Shown one piece after another: positions 41,096 to 50,506 of a stretch of 64,000 nt of DNA. Source of the DNA: Dongia sedimenti (GTDB taxonomy: Bacteria; Pseudomonadota; Alphaproteobacteria; Dongiales; Dongiaceae); the NCBI GenBank assembly GCA_030715195.1, contig JAUYVI010000007.1, forward strand, positions 124,001 to 188,000. Reading direction: 5' to 3'. The translations under genes were made by a program, and so were the position numbers. Under the pieces are notes generated by a model. The model did no database searches and had not been told where the DNA came from. It saw only the letters and a list, made by a program, of their open reading frames with translations. Within the stretch, counting starts at the first letter, position 1. Each line of letters begins with the position of its first letter.

Positions 41096-42289
41096 ATGCG
41101 CGCATTGCACTCGGAGAAGCCCGCTCGAACCACCAGTGTCCTCGCGGTTCCGCCCTATGACGTCGTCGCGTTGGTCCTGCAGGGCGGTGGCGCGCTCGGC
41201 GCCTATCAGGCTGGTGTGTATGAAGGGTTGCACGAAGCCGGTATCCGGCCCAATTGGCTGGCCGGCATCTCGATCGGCGCGCTCAATGCCGCGGTGATTG
41301 CAGGCTCACCCGAAGCCGAACGGGTCGAGCGGCTGCGTGCCTTCTGGGAGACGATCTGCACGCTTCACGCCGATTGGCCGGCTAATGACGATCTCATGGG
41401 GGCTTGGGCCAACCTGCCTTTCGCCTTCGCATTCCGTCCGGTGCAGAACGCGGCTGCGGCGATCCGGGCTCTGATGATGGGGCAGCCCGGCTTCTTCAAG
41501 CCGCGCTTTCCGCCACCCTTGCTGTCGCCGTTCTCAGGGGATGCGGCCACCAGTTTTTACGACACGACTCCGCTCAAGACGACACTGGAGCGCTTCATCG
41601 ACTTCGATCGGCTGAATTCCGGCGAGGTCAGGGTCAGCGTTGCGGCCGTCAACATCCGCAACGCTAATCTCGTCTACTTCGATACGGCAGAGCGCGAACT
41701 GCGGCCGGAGCACTTCATGGCATCCGGCGCGCTGCCGCCGGGCTTCCCGGCGGTCGAGATCGACGGCGAATACTACTGGGACGGCGGCATGGTCTCGAAC
41801 ACGCCCCTGACGCGCGTGCTGTCGAGCGAGCCGAGGCGAGATACGTTGACCTTCCAGGTGGATCTCTGGTCCGCCAAGGGCCGGCTGCCTTACGACCTCA
41901 GGGATGTCTGGAGCCGCCAGAAGGATATCCAGTATTCCAGCCGGACCCGCGCGATCACCAGCCACATGATGCAGATGCAGAAGATGCGCCAGGCTCTGCA
42001 GCAAGTGATCGATAAGCTCCCGGAGGCGGCGAAGCGCGATCCGGAAGTGACGAAGATCGCCGACCTCGCATCGCATCGGGCGACCAACATCATCCACCTG
42101 ATCTACCAATCCAAGTCCTTCGAGGGTCACTCCAAGGATTACGAGTTCGGGCCTGATGCCATGCGCGAGCACTGGCAGAGCGGCCTTGACGACATTCGCC
42201 GCACGCTTGCAGATCCCGGCTGCCTCGATCGGCCGGCGTCTGGGGTGGGTGTTACCCACGACGTTCACCGCGCCGAGCGAGTGCGCTAG
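41096..42289 (+). CDS. Patatin-like phospholipase/esterase (DUF3734 type)
   Basis: A 397-residue protein with the oxyanion loop LQGGGALGAYQAG, nucleophile GISIGALNAA (Gly-x-Ser-x-Gly), and catalytic Asp in YWDGGMVSNTP. The C-terminal part is the DUF3734 region. These proteins are often found between acetoacetate decarboxylase and 3-hydroxybutyrate dehydrogenase genes in alphaproteobacteria, where a role in PHB or acyl-ester hydrolysis is proposed. It lies 22 bp downstream of adc. Confidence 0.9.
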   Translation: MRALHSEKPARTTSVLAVPPYDVVALVLQGGGALGAYQAGVYEGLHEAGIRPNWLAGISIGALNAAVIAGSPEAERVERLRAFWETICTLHADWPANDDLMGAWANLPFAFAFRPVQNAAAAIRALMMGQPGFFKPRFPPPLLSPFSGDAATSFYDTTPLKTTLERFIDFDRLNSGEVRVSVAAVNIRNANLVYFDTAERELRPEHFMASGALPPGFPAVEIDGEYYWDGGMVSNTPLTRVLSSEPRRDTLTFQVDLWSAKGRLPYDLRDVWSRQKDIQYSSRTRAITSHMMQMQKMRQALQQVIDKLPEAAKRDPEVTKIADLASHRATNIIHLIYQSKSFEGHSKDYEFGPDAMREHWQSGLDDIRRTLADPGCLDRPASGVGVTHDVHRAERVR

Positions 42290-42312
42290 AAAACCTCTGA
42301 AAGGAAGAGACC

Positions 42313-43107
42313 GTGCTGACTACAACGTTGACTGGAAAGATCGCGATCGTGACGGGGTCCACCAGTGGAATCGGCCTCGGCATCGCCAGAACGCTCGCCG
42401 CCCATGGCGTCGACATCGTCTTAAACGGCTTCGGTGTGCCGGCGGAGATCGAGGCGATCCGCAATGACCTTGAGCGAGCCCATGACGTGCGGACCGGCTA
42501 CAGCAACGCGGACATGTCGAAGGCCGAGGCGGTCAGGGGCCTGATCGAGGCGGTCATGGAAACGCTCGGCCGGGTGGACATCCTGGTGAACAATGCCGGC
42601 ATCCAGTTTACGGCGCCGGTCGAGGACTTTCCGGTCGAGAAGTGGGACGCCATCCTGGCGATCAACCTATCGGCGGCGTTCCACGGAATCGCCACAGCCT
42701 TGCCTTTGATGAAGAAGCAGGGCTGGGGCCGCGTCATCAATATTGCCTCGGCGCACGGCCTGGTGGGATCGACTCATAAGGCAGCCTACGTTTCGGCCAA
42801 GCACGGCATCGTCGGCCTGACCAAGGTCGTTGGGCTCGAAGCCGCCGGAACCGGCATCACGGTCAATGCCATCTGTCCTGGCTGGGTCCGCACGCCTCTG
42901 GTCGAGAAGCAGATCGCAGCGATCGCCGAGCAGCGGAAGATCAGCGAGGAGGAAGCGACCATGGAGCTGCTCAGCGGCAAGCAGCCGTCAAGAAATTTCG
43001 TAACACCCGAGCAGCTCGGCGAGACGGTAGCCTTCCTCTGCTCGCCGGCCGCTGACCAGATCACCGGCACCGCGATCGCGGTCGACGGCGCCTGGACTGC
43101 GCAATAG
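42313..43107 (+). CDS. bdhA: 3-Hydroxybutyrate dehydrogenase
   Basis: A 264-residue classical SDR with TGSTSGIGLGIA, NNAGIQ, Ser in INIASAHGLVGS and YVSAKHG. The motifs HGLVGSTHKAAYVSAKHG and NAICPGWVRTPLVEKQI are those of D-3-hydroxybutyrate dehydrogenases, which interconvert 3-hydroxybutyrate and acetoacetate with NAD. Starts at GTG 42313 with GAAAGGAAGAG upstream, 23 bp after the patatin gene; end of the operon. Confidence 0.92.
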   Translation: MLTTTLTGKIAIVTGSTSGIGLGIARTLAAHGVDIVLNGFGVPAEIEAIRNDLERAHDVRTGYSNADMSKAEAVRGLIEAVMETLGRVDILVNNAGIQFTAPVEDFPVEKWDAILAINLSAAFHGIATALPLMKKQGWGRVINIASAHGLVGSTHKAAYVSAKHGIVGLTKVVGLEAAGTGITVNAICPGWVRTPLVEKQIAAIAEQRKISEEEATMELLSGKQPSRNFVTPEQLGETVAFLCSPAADQITGTAIAVDGAWTAQ

Positions 43108-43256
43108 CGACCATGGGTCTCGGGCAATGTTCCTAGAAGATGGAGCGATCGTACGATGGTATCGGTCGCGCCTTTCTATCAGCGGACGAGCCCGCTTGCG
43201 CCGGGCAGGGGCACTGTCGGGCCCGAATCGCTCGCCTAAGAGCCCAGTGATGATGG

Positions 43257-43922
43257 ATGATTCAGATGACTATTTCCCGGCACTTTTCGCCGACGCGCAT
43301 CCGTTACCGCCGGATGCTACAGCACCTTGCCCACCGCATTGAACGGCAAGAGCCATCGGATCTGTCCATGTTGAAACGCGAGCGGCGCAAGATGGTCTCT
43401 CCCTCGGATCTCGTCCATGCCGCGACTATGGCGTTCACGTGCCTTGTCACCTACTGGATCATGACTCAGGGTCTTGGTCGGTGGGTCGATCTGCACACCG
43501 ACTATCTAGGCGGAATGTGGGCAGCGATTGCGACAGTCTTCGTGTGGCGGTAGACGACACTCGATGCAGTTTCCGCCGGACTGGCACGGCTGATTGCGAC
43601 GGGTGTGAGCTTTATGCTGTGCTTGCCCTATCTCTGGTTCTTCCCCGCCACGCCGATCGGCATGGCGGTGCTGCTCAGCGCGGGCACAATCGTCATGGTG
43701 TTGTTGGGGCGCCGGGACGACATCATCATGACAGCGATCACCACGATCGTCGTCACCGTGATCGCGGTGATCGACCCACACGACGCCTGGCATCAGCCGC
43801 TGCTCCGTCTGATCGACACGATGGTCGGTATCGGCATTGGGGTTGCCTGTAAGTGGCTTTCTTCGCTTCCCGCAGGATGGCACCAGAAGTCGATGAATGT
43901 AGGCACTGCTGGCCGCTCCTAA
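43257..43922 (+). pseudogene. FUSC-family membrane protein interrupted by an in-frame TAG
   Basis: The frame beginning at ATG 43257 reads through FTCLVTYWIMTQGLGRWVDL and MWAAIATVFVWR, then meets TAG at 43551-43553. The same frame continues with TTLDAVSAGLARLIATGVSF and the hydrophobic FUSC core up to 43922 (VGIGIGVACKWL). Uninterrupted relatives read MWA.IATVFV.R.T...S..AGLAR. A single base change can explain the stop. Unless the sequence is wrong or the stop is suppressed, the product is a 98-residue fragment. Genes of this family encode aromatic-acid efflux or fusaric-acid resistance-like membrane proteins. Confidence 0.75.
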
Positions 43923-44235
43923 GGGGCGTCTGAGGTGATCAGCCGTACCGACTATCGCGCCCCAACCTTCCATGCTGCCATCGCGCTGGGCTCATCGCGA
44001 TTGGGTCCCGGCAGCCGGCGAATGGAGAATGTTCGCGGTGTCCGCAAGGAGAGCCGCTCAAGTCCTTGTTCAACGTTGTCGCCACGGCAAAGGGCGAAGC
44101 CCCGCACGCGGAAGGGGGGCACCGGGACATCCGGCCTCCGTGGAAAGTCGGGCGCTAGAAGAGTTCAGAAGAGGGTCGGCGCCGCCGTTCGTGCCGGCTT
44201 GACCGTCGACTCAACATGGCCTTCTCGCTGATCCG
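43923..44235. other. Intergenic region without recognised gene
   Basis: No recognisable coding sequence, RNA or repeat was found. One plus-strand frame (about 44055-44160) has few stops and reads NVVATAKGEAPHAEGGHRD, but no family was recognised and no start with an SD was found. Confidence 0.45.
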
Positions 44236-44253
44236 TGAGAAACCCTTTTCTCA
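44236..44253. promoter_or_regulatory. LacI-type operator, distal copy
   Basis: TGAGAAA-CCCT-TTTCTCA is an inverted repeat with 7-bp arms, 24 bp before the stronger copy. The two share the half-site TGAGAAA and are about 42 bp centre to centre (four helical turns), which would suit binding by one LacI-family tetramer or two dimers on the same face. Confidence 0.65.
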
Positions 44254-44276
44254 TGGCCAAATCTGCGCTATAAAGA

Positions 44277-44298
44277 TTTGAGAAACCGGTTTCTCAAA
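44277..44298. promoter_or_regulatory. LacI-type operator, proximal perfect palindrome
   Basis: A perfect 22-bp palindrome with half-site TTTGAGAAACC and its complement, containing the central CG typical of LacI-family sites. It ends 11 bp before the TTG start of the lacI-type gene, so binding would block this promoter (autorepression). A TATAAAG lies just upstream at 44269-44275. Confidence 0.8.
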
Positions 44299-44309
44299 CG
44301 GGTGATGGA

Positions 44310-45320
44310 TTGGCAGGTCAGGGCGTGCCAGAGCGGGTCACTATCTATGACGTCGCTGCAGCGGCGGGGGTGAGCACCGCGACGGCCTCGAAGGCTCTCA
44401 ACGACACCGGTCGAATGGCCGTGGAGACCCGGGACCGCATCCGGCGGGTCGCCCGGGAGCTGGGATTCCGGCCGAATGCGCTGGCGCGGAGCCTGACCAG
44501 CAAGCGCAGTTTCACGGTCGGGCTGCTGACCGACGATACCTATGGCCGCTTCACCTTGCCGGTGATGGCGGGGATCTCCGAAGGGCTGATCGATCAGGGC
44601 GTCTCGGTTTTCCTCTGCACCGTCGAGGACAATCCGGAACTCGCCAAGGTTCATGTTGATGCCATGCTCGACAAGCAGGTGGACGGCATCATCGCGACCG
44701 GCAAGCGCATCGACAAACCGCTGCCGGTGGACCTTTCGCATTTGCCGGTTCCGGTCGTCTATGCGCTGACCGTCGGTCCGGGCGAGGCTGTGACCCTGGT
44801 CCCGGACGACGACCAGGGCGCGCGCGCAGCGGTCGAGCACCTGATCGCGCAGGGCCGCAGGCGGATCGTTCACGTCACCGGGCCCGGCAGCTTTCGCGTG
44901 GTCCATGAGCGCGCCCACGCCTACGCCGAAACGCTGCAAGCCGCCGGCCTTGCGGTCGACGATGCCGCCATCCTGCGCGGCAGCTGGTCGGAGCGCTGGG
45001 GCCACGACGCGGTGGCGACGCTCTGGTCCGGCAAAGACCAGCCGGACGGCATCTTCTGCGGCAACGACCAGATTGCACGAGGCGTGATCGATGCGCTGCG
45101 CGAACGCAACGTCGACGTTCCGCGCGACGTCTCGGTGGTCGGATACGACAACTGGGAGATCGTCGCCGAACAGACGCGGCCACCGCTCACGACCATCGAC
45201 ATGAACTTGAAGGAACTCGGACGGCAAGCCGGGCTGGCCTTGATGCGGCTGGTGAACGGCGAAGCCGTCGAGAAGGGACTCTGGAAGCTGCCATGCACCC
45301 TCGTGGTGCGCGGCTCGTGA
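44310..45320 (+). CDS. LacI-family transcriptional regulator of the GH127 operon
   Basis: A 336-residue repressor with the LacI HTH and hinge (about residues 10-65: RVTIYDVAAAAGVSTATASK, NALARSLTSKRS) and a sugar-binding periplasmic-protein fold (LTDDTYGRFTLPVMAGISEG, GIFCGNDQIARGVIDAL, VSVVGYDNWE). It likely responds to L-arabinofuranose or its oligomers, given the operon it leads. The TTG 44310 is the best start available; GTG 44325 is an alternative. The binding-protein gene follows after 70 bp. Confidence 0.88.
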   Translation: MAGQGVPERVTIYDVAAAAGVSTATASKALNDTGRMAVETRDRIRRVARELGFRPNALARSLTSKRSFTVGLLTDDTYGRFTLPVMAGISEGLIDQGVSVFLCTVEDNPELAKVHVDAMLDKQVDGIIATGKRIDKPLPVDLSHLPVPVVYALTVGPGEAVTLVPDDDQGARAAVEHLIAQGRRRIVHVTGPGSFRVVHERAHAYAETLQAAGLAVDDAAILRGSWSERWGHDAVATLWSGKDQPDGIFCGNDQIARGVIDALRERNVDVPRDVSVVGYDNWEIVAEQTRPPLTTIDMNLKELGRQAGLALMRLVNGEAVEKGLWKLPCTLVVRGS

Positions 45321-45390
45321 CGGCTTCGCAGAGGCAAAACAGGCCAGGATCGGTGCAACGACAACGGCCGTAACAGGAGGAGGAGACATC

Positions 45391-46632
45391 ATGAGGTTGC
45401 TTAAAATCGCGGCGCTTGGCGCCACGGCGCTCGTCGCGCTCTCGAGTTCCGCTTTCGCGCAAGAGAAGCTCACCATGTGGTCGCGCTCGACCAGTGAAGC
45501 CTTCATGCCGGGGTTGATCAAGGCGTTCAACGAGACGCATAAGACGCAGATCGAACTGCAGATCATACCCTCGAGCGAGATGGTGCAGAAGTACGCGACC
45601 GCCGCCGCGGGCGGCTCCGCGCCGGATTTCGTCTCGCTCGACCTGGTCTACGCGCCGGCCTTCGCGAAGTCCGGCACGCTGGAAGACCTGACGGATCTAG
45701 CCAAGAGCCTGCCCTATTTCGAGCATCTGTCGAAGGCGCATATCGGCACCGGCACCTACGAGGGCCGGATCTATGCCCTGCCGATGTCGGCCGACGCCTC
45801 GGTGCTGTTGTGGAACAAGAAGCTGTTCAAGCAGGCTGGCCTCGATCCCGACAAAGGGCCGACCAACTGGGCCGAGATCGAGGCGGCGGCCGGCAAGGTC
45901 AACGCGCTCGGCGGCGATATCCGCGGCTTCTACTTCGCCGGCGCCTGCGGCGGCTGCAATGCCTTCACCTTCATGCCGCTGATCTGGGCCTCGGGCGGCG
46001 ATATCCTGGTCGATGACGGCAAGCGGGCGGCGATCGACACGCCGCAGATGCACGACGCGATCAACTTCTATCGCGATATGGTCGCCAAGGGCTATGTCCC
46101 GGAAAGCGCCAAGACGGATTCCGGGAAGAACTTCTTCGGCGGATTCGCCACCGACAAGGTCGGCCTCTCGCCGATCGGCGCCTTCGCGATCGGCAATCTG
46201 GTCAAGAACTATCCGGATGTGGATTTCGGCGTGACCTTCATTCCGGGCAAAGATGGCGGCAAGGCATCCTTTGCCGGCGGCGACAACTTCGTCGTCACGG
46301 CGGGCCGCGACAACCTGGAGGCGGCCAAGGAGTTCCTGGAGTTCGTCTACTCGCTCGAGGGACAGACCCTGCTCGCCAAGGGCGGCAGCCTGCCGACCCG
46401 CGGCGACGTCGCCGCCGAGGCGGTCAAGGACCTGGACGAACGCTACAAGATCGCGACCGAAGCGATGAAGATGGGCCGGACGCCGACCTCGCCGGTCTAT
46501 AACGACATCTTCAACAGCAGCACCGGGCCGTGGAAGCAGATGCTGGGCCAGGTGTTCTTCGGCGACGACGTGAAGGGCTCGGTCGCCAAGGCGCAGGCCG
46601 CCATGCAGTCGATCCTGGACTCGCAGGACTGA
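45391..46632 (+). CDS. Sugar ABC transporter substrate-binding protein (Cut1 type)
   Basis: A 413-residue periplasmic protein with a Sec signal ending in SSSAFA-QE and the SBP_bac_1 pattern: LTMWSRSTSEAFMPGLIKAF, IPSSEMVQKYATAAAGGSAP, YALPMSADASVLLWNKKLFK and the C-terminal GQTLLAKGGSLPTRGDV. A pair of Cys (FAGACGGCNAF) may form a disulfide. Binds the saccharide for the two permeases downstream. ATG 45391 has AGGAGGAGGA upstream. Confidence 0.92.
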   Translation: MRLLKIAALGATALVALSSSAFAQEKLTMWSRSTSEAFMPGLIKAFNETHKTQIELQIIPSSEMVQKYATAAAGGSAPDFVSLDLVYAPAFAKSGTLEDLTDLAKSLPYFEHLSKAHIGTGTYEGRIYALPMSADASVLLWNKKLFKQAGLDPDKGPTNWAEIEAAAGKVNALGGDIRGFYFAGACGGCNAFTFMPLIWASGGDILVDDGKRAAIDTPQMHDAINFYRDMVAKGYVPESAKTDSGKNFFGGFATDKVGLSPIGAFAIGNLVKNYPDVDFGVTFIPGKDGGKASFAGGDNFVVTAGRDNLEAAKEFLEFVYSLEGQTLLAKGGSLPTRGDVAAEAVKDLDERYKIATEAMKMGRTPTSPVYNDIFNSSTGPWKQMLGQVFFGDDVKGSVAKAQAAMQSILDSQD

Positions 46633-46672
46633 GCGACGCGCGCGGGAAGCCGTTCCCGCGATCCGTCGGGAT

Positions 46673-46698
46673 GCCCGGACGGTGCTCGCCGTCCGGGC
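46673..46698 (+). terminator. Intercistronic hairpin after the sugar-binding protein gene
   Basis: GCCCGGACGG (46673-46682) and CCGTCCGGGC (46689-46698) form a perfect 10-bp stem with a 6-nt loop. There is no T-run. As after the binding-protein gene at 6.2 kb, it probably stabilises upstream mRNA or attenuates downstream expression. Confidence 0.65.
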
Positions 46699-46724
46699 TG
46701 AACTCTCCCAATGGCATGGGCGCA

Positions 46725-47669
46725 ATGAACAGCGGCGTGATGACCGACCAGCAGCAACAGCTTACAGACGGCAGGCCGAGGCGGCGGCGCACCGCGCGCC
46801 AGCGCCGCAAGCAGCTGGTCGGCCTGCTGTTCGTGGCGCCGGCGCTGGCACTGGTGCTGCTGTTCTTCGTCATTCCGCTGGGCATGGCGTTCTGGATGTC
46901 GCTGCACAACTGGCCGCTGCTCGGCAAGCCGCGATTCATCGGGCTCGGCAACTATGCGCGGTTGCTGGACGACGCGCAGTTCTGGGCGTCGATGCGCTTC
47001 ACGGTTTACTACACACTGATCGTCACGGTGGCGATCTTCTCGATCGCATTCCCGCTGGCGCTCTTCGTCGAGAAGACCCGGTCGCTCACCAAGCTCTACC
47101 GGACGGCGTTCTTCCTGCCGGTCGTGGTCGGCTTCGGCTCGGCCAGCCTGCTCTGGGCCTGGCTGCTCGACGTGGACTCCGGGCTGTTCTCTCCCGCGGC
47201 CGAGCGGCTCGGCCTGATGGACCAGCGGGTCAACCTGCTCGCCGGTTTCGACACGACCTTCTGGTCGATCATCATCATGGTGGTCTGGAAGACGGCGGGC
47301 TTCAACATGATCATCCTGCTGACCGGGCTGCAGGGAATCTCGACCGAGGTGCAGGAAGCCGCGCGCATCGACGGCGCCTCGCCGTGGCAGCGCTTCCGCC
47401 GGATCACGCTGCCGCTGATGCGGCGCACGATCGCGCTGGCGCTGATTCTTTCGGTCGCGGGTTCGATGCTGGCCTTCGACCAGTTCTACATCATCGCCGA
47501 CGGCGGCCCGCAGAACAGCACCGTGACGGCGGTCTACTGGATCTTCAGCCAATCCTTCGGCTCGTTCCGCCTCGGCTACGGCGCGGCCCTGTCGATGGTC
47601 CTGCTGGTCATCCTGGTCTTCATCAGCGTCGTGCAGCTGCGGCTGCTGCGCAATCCGGAGGGCATGTGA
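46725..47669 (+). CDS. Sugar ABC transporter permease 1 (MalF/UgpA type)
   Basis: About 314 residues with six TM segments after a short basic cytosolic head (RPRRRRTARQRRKQ), and an EAA loop VQEAARIDGASPWQRFRRIT. Several in-frame ATG codons (46716, 46725, 46740) could start it; none has a clear SD, so the start is uncertain. Pairs with the next permease, whose ATG lies inside its stop. Confidence 0.87.
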   Translation: MNSGVMTDQQQQLTDGRPRRRRTARQRRKQLVGLLFVAPALALVLLFFVIPLGMAFWMSLHNWPLLGKPRFIGLGNYARLLDDAQFWASMRFTVYYTLIVTVAIFSIAFPLALFVEKTRSLTKLYRTAFFLPVVVGFGSASLLWAWLLDVDSGLFSPAAERLGLMDQRVNLLAGFDTTFWSIIIMVVWKTAGFNMIILLTGLQGISTEVQEAARIDGASPWQRFRRITLPLMRRTIALALILSVAGSMLAFDQFYIIADGGPQNSTVTAVYWIFSQSFGSFRLGYGAALSMVLLVILVFISVVQLRLLRNPEGM

Positions 47670-48529
47670 TGGCCCGTACGCGCACCGCCCCCGCGCATCG
47701 CCTGTTCGCGACCCTGCGCTATCACGGTTTCGGGATCGGGGCTTCGATCCTGTTCCTGGCGCCGCTGGTCTGGAGCGTCCTGGTCAGCTTCAAGCCGTCG
47801 ATCGAGGCCCGGCAGCCGCCGCTGCCGCCCTGGCCGGTCGGCGGCTTCAGCCTGCAGAGCTACGACAACCTGGCGCAATACGGCGCCGGGATCTGGACCT
47901 ATGCCGGGAACAGCATCGCCGTGTCGCTCGCGACCGTGGTGGCTTCGGTGCTGGTCAGCCTGCTCGCCGGCTACGGCTTCTCGCGGTTCCAGTTCCCGCT
48001 GAAGAACGTGCTCTTCGTGCTGATCATCTCCACGGTGATGATCCCGTTCCAGTCGATCCTGACGCCGCTCTTTCTGATCCTGACCAAGCTCGGGCTGCAG
48101 AACACCCTGACCGGGATCGTGCTGGTCTACGTGACCCTGCAGCTGCCGTTCTCGACCTTCATGATGCGCAATGCCTTCGACGCGGTGCCCAAGGAGATCG
48201 AGGACGCGGCGCGGGTCGATGGCGCCTCGGTCTTCGCCGTGCTCACGCGCATCATGCTGCCGCTGGTCCTGCCGGGCGTTGCGACCGTGGCGATCTTCGC
48301 CTTCCTCGCTTCCTGGAACGAGTTCCTGGCGGCGCTGATCCTGCTCACCGACCAGAAGAAGTACACGCTTCCGGTCCTGATGGCGGCGGTCCGCTCCGGC
48401 CAGTTCGGCACCATTGACTGGGGCGCGGTGCAATCCGGCGTGACGCTGATGATGGCGCCGTGCCTCGCGCTGTTCCTGCTGCTGCAGCGCTACTACATCC
48501 GCGGCCTCACCGCCGGCGCCGTCAAGTGA
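47669..48529 (+). CDS. Sugar ABC transporter permease 2 (MalG/UgpE type)
   Basis: A 286-residue permease starting at ATG 47669 in a TGATG overlap. It has six TM segments, a periplasmic SFKPSIEARQPP loop after the first, and the EAA motif IEDAARVDGASVFAVLTRIM. Second channel subunit of the saccharide importer. Confidence 0.9.
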   Translation: MARTRTAPAHRLFATLRYHGFGIGASILFLAPLVWSVLVSFKPSIEARQPPLPPWPVGGFSLQSYDNLAQYGAGIWTYAGNSIAVSLATVVASVLVSLLAGYGFSRFQFPLKNVLFVLIISTVMIPFQSILTPLFLILTKLGLQNTLTGIVLVYVTLQLPFSTFMMRNAFDAVPKEIEDAARVDGASVFAVLTRIMLPLVLPGVATVAIFAFLASWNEFLAALILLTDQKKYTLPVLMAAVRSGQFGTIDWGAVQSGVTLMMAPCLALFLLLQRYYIRGLTAGAVK

Positions 48530-48562
48530 CACCACCACCGAACAGAATGGACAGATCGGCTT

Positions 48563-50506
48563 ATGGCATCCTTTGAAATCCCGACCACGACCAGCTTCCG
48601 TCCGCCCGCGGTTTCCGACGTCGATGTGCGCGGCTTCTGGGGAAACCGCATCGACGCGGTCGCCGACCGCACGGCCATGATCCTCTACGATCGCTGTGTG
48701 GCGGCCGGGATGCTCGACCAGATCGACCCCGACCGGCCGGTGCCTCAGATCCGGATGCCGTTCCACACGCGCAGCGACGGCACGCCGGACACGGTCAACG
48801 TCCAGATGTTCTGGGATTCCGACGTCGCCAAGGTGATCGAGACCGCGGCCTACGCGCTCTATCGCAAGCCCAATCCCGAGCTCGAAGCCAAGATCGATGC
48901 GATCATCGACATGTTCCACAAGCTGCAGCAGCCCGACGGCTACGTGAACTCCTGGTTCATCCGGATGCAGCCCGGGCAGCGCTGGAAAAACCTGCGCGAC
49001 TGCCACGAGCTCTATTGCGCCGGTCATCTGATGGAAGCGGCGGTCGCCTATTTCCACGCCACGGGTAAGCGCAAGCTGCTCGACGTCATGTGCCGCTATG
49101 CCGACCATATCGACCGCACCTTCGGTCCGCGCCCGGGTCAGAAGCCGGGCTATTGCGGCCACGAGGAGGTGGAGCTCGCGCTGGTCCGGCTCGGCCGGAC
49201 CACGGGCGAGCAGCGCTACCTGGATCTCGCCCGCTTCTTCGTCGACCAGCGCGGGCAGCAGCCGCATTATTTCGACGTCGAAGCCGCGGCCCGCGGGGCC
49301 GATCCGAAGCAATTCCGTCACCGCACCTACGAGTACAACCAGTCGCACCTGCCGGTGCGGCAGCAGAAGAAGGTGACCGGCCATGCGGTCCGGGCCATGT
49401 ATCTCTATTCCGGCATGGCGGATGTCGCGACCGAGTTCGGCGACGACAGCCTGACCGAGGCGCTGAAGATCCTCTGGGAAGATTTGACCGGCAAGCAGAT
49501 GTACGTGACCGGCGGCATCGGCCCGGCGGCCAGCAACGAAGGCTTCACCGACTATTACGATCTGCCCAACGAGAGCGCCTATGCCGAGACCTGTGCCGCC
49601 GTCGGCTTGACCATGTGGGCGAGCCGCATGCTGGGGCGCGGCCCGGACCGGCGCTATGCCGACATCATGGAACAGGCGCTCTACAACGGGGCGCTGTCCG
49701 GTCTCTCTACTGACGGGGCGACGTTCTTCTACGACAACCCGCTGGAAAGCCGCGGCAGCCATCACCGCTGGACCTGGCATCGCTGTCCCTGCTGTCCGCC
49801 CAACATCGCGCGGACCGTGGCGGCCATCGGCAGCTATATGTACGGCGTCGCGGCCGGGCAGGTCGCCGTCCATCTCTATGGTGACAGCACGGCCCGGCTG
49901 GCGGTGAGCGGCGCGCGGCTGACGCTGACCCAGCGCACCGACTATCCCTGGGACGGACGCATCGCCATCACCGTCGATCTCGACACGCCGGCCGCGTTCC
50001 GGCTAGCGTTGCGCGTGCCGGGCTGGTGCCGCAGACCGACTCTCGTCATCGATGGCGACACCGTCGATGCCGCGGCGGTCGAGGAGGAGGGCTACCTGCG
50101 GATCGATCGCCTCTGGCGTGGCGGCGAGTCGATCCTGCTGGATTTGCCCATGGACGTGCGCGCCGTCCGCGCCAACCCCAAGGTGAAGGCGGATCTCGGC
50201 CGCGTCGCGCTGATGCGCGGACCGCTGGTCTACTGCGCCGAGGAGGCCGATAACGGCGCCGGCCTCAACGGCGTGATCCTGGTCGATGGCGTCGAACGGG
50301 GGCGAGTGGCGCCGCTGGATCAGCTCGGCGGCGCGATCGCGGTCGAAGTCGATGCGAAGCGCGAGCGTTGGAGCGATTGGGACGGCAAGCTCTACGACAC
50401 GGCGAAGCCGGTGCTGGAACCGGCGCGGGCGCGCCTTGTCCCCTATCACCTGTGGGACAATCGGACGCCCGGTGAAATGCTGGTCTGGATGAGGGCGCAA
50501 GAATGA
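48563..50506 (+). CDS. GH127 beta-L-arabinofuranosidase
   Basis: A 647-residue glycoside hydrolase with the zinc-dependent cysteine-nucleophile centre of GH127: E326 ([10 protein letters not shown]) as acid/base candidate, E342 and C344 ([13 protein letters not shown]), and C410-C411 ([12 protein letters not shown]). The alpha/alpha-toroid N-terminal part and the beta-sandwich C-terminal part are both present. No signal peptide, so it acts in the cytoplasm on imported short arabinosides. It sits between the permeases and the ATPase, an unusual but coherent order; the next gene overlaps its stop (ATGA). Confidence 0.92.
   Translation: MASFEIPTTTSFRPPAVSDVDVRGFWGNRIDAVADRTAMILYDRCVAAGMLDQIDPDRPVPQIRMPFHTRSDGTPDTVNVQMFWDSDVAKVIETAAYALYRKPNPELEAKIDAIIDMFHKLQQPDGYVNSWFIRMQPGQRWKNLRDCHELYCAGHLMEAAVAYFHATGKRKLLDVMCRYADHIDRTFGPRPGQKPGYCGHEEVELALVRLGRTTGEQRYLDLARFFVDQRGQQPHYFDVEAAARGADPKQFRHRTYEYNQSHLPVRQQKKVTGHAVRAMYLYSGMADVATEFGDDSLTEALKILWEDLTGKQMYVTGGIGPAASNEGFTDYYDLPNESAYAETCAAVGLTMWASRMLGRGPDRRYADIMEQALYNGALSGLSTDGATFFYDNPLESRGSHHRWTWHRCPCCPPNIARTVAAIGSYMYGVAAGQVAVHLYGDSTARLAVSGARLTLTQRTDYPWDGRIAITVDLDTPAAFRLALRVPGWCRRPTLVIDGDTVDAAAVEEEGYLRIDRLWRGGESILLDLPMDVRAVRANPKVKADLGRVALMRGPLVYCAEEADNGAGLNGVILVDGVERGRVAPLDQLGGAIAVEVDAKRERWSDWDGKLYDTAKPVLEPARARLVPYHLWDNRTPGEMLVWMRAQE

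Noticed and set aside
43551-43553. TAG as pyrrolysine codon in the FUSC gene
   Set aside because: No sign of a pyrrolysine system and the family has no Pyl at this place; mutation or error is simpler.
47576-49873. A 765-codon minus-strand open frame
   Set aside because: It lies opposite the permease and GH127 genes and shows composition-driven Arg/Asp/Gly-rich sequence without any family motif; the plus-strand genes have clear homology.
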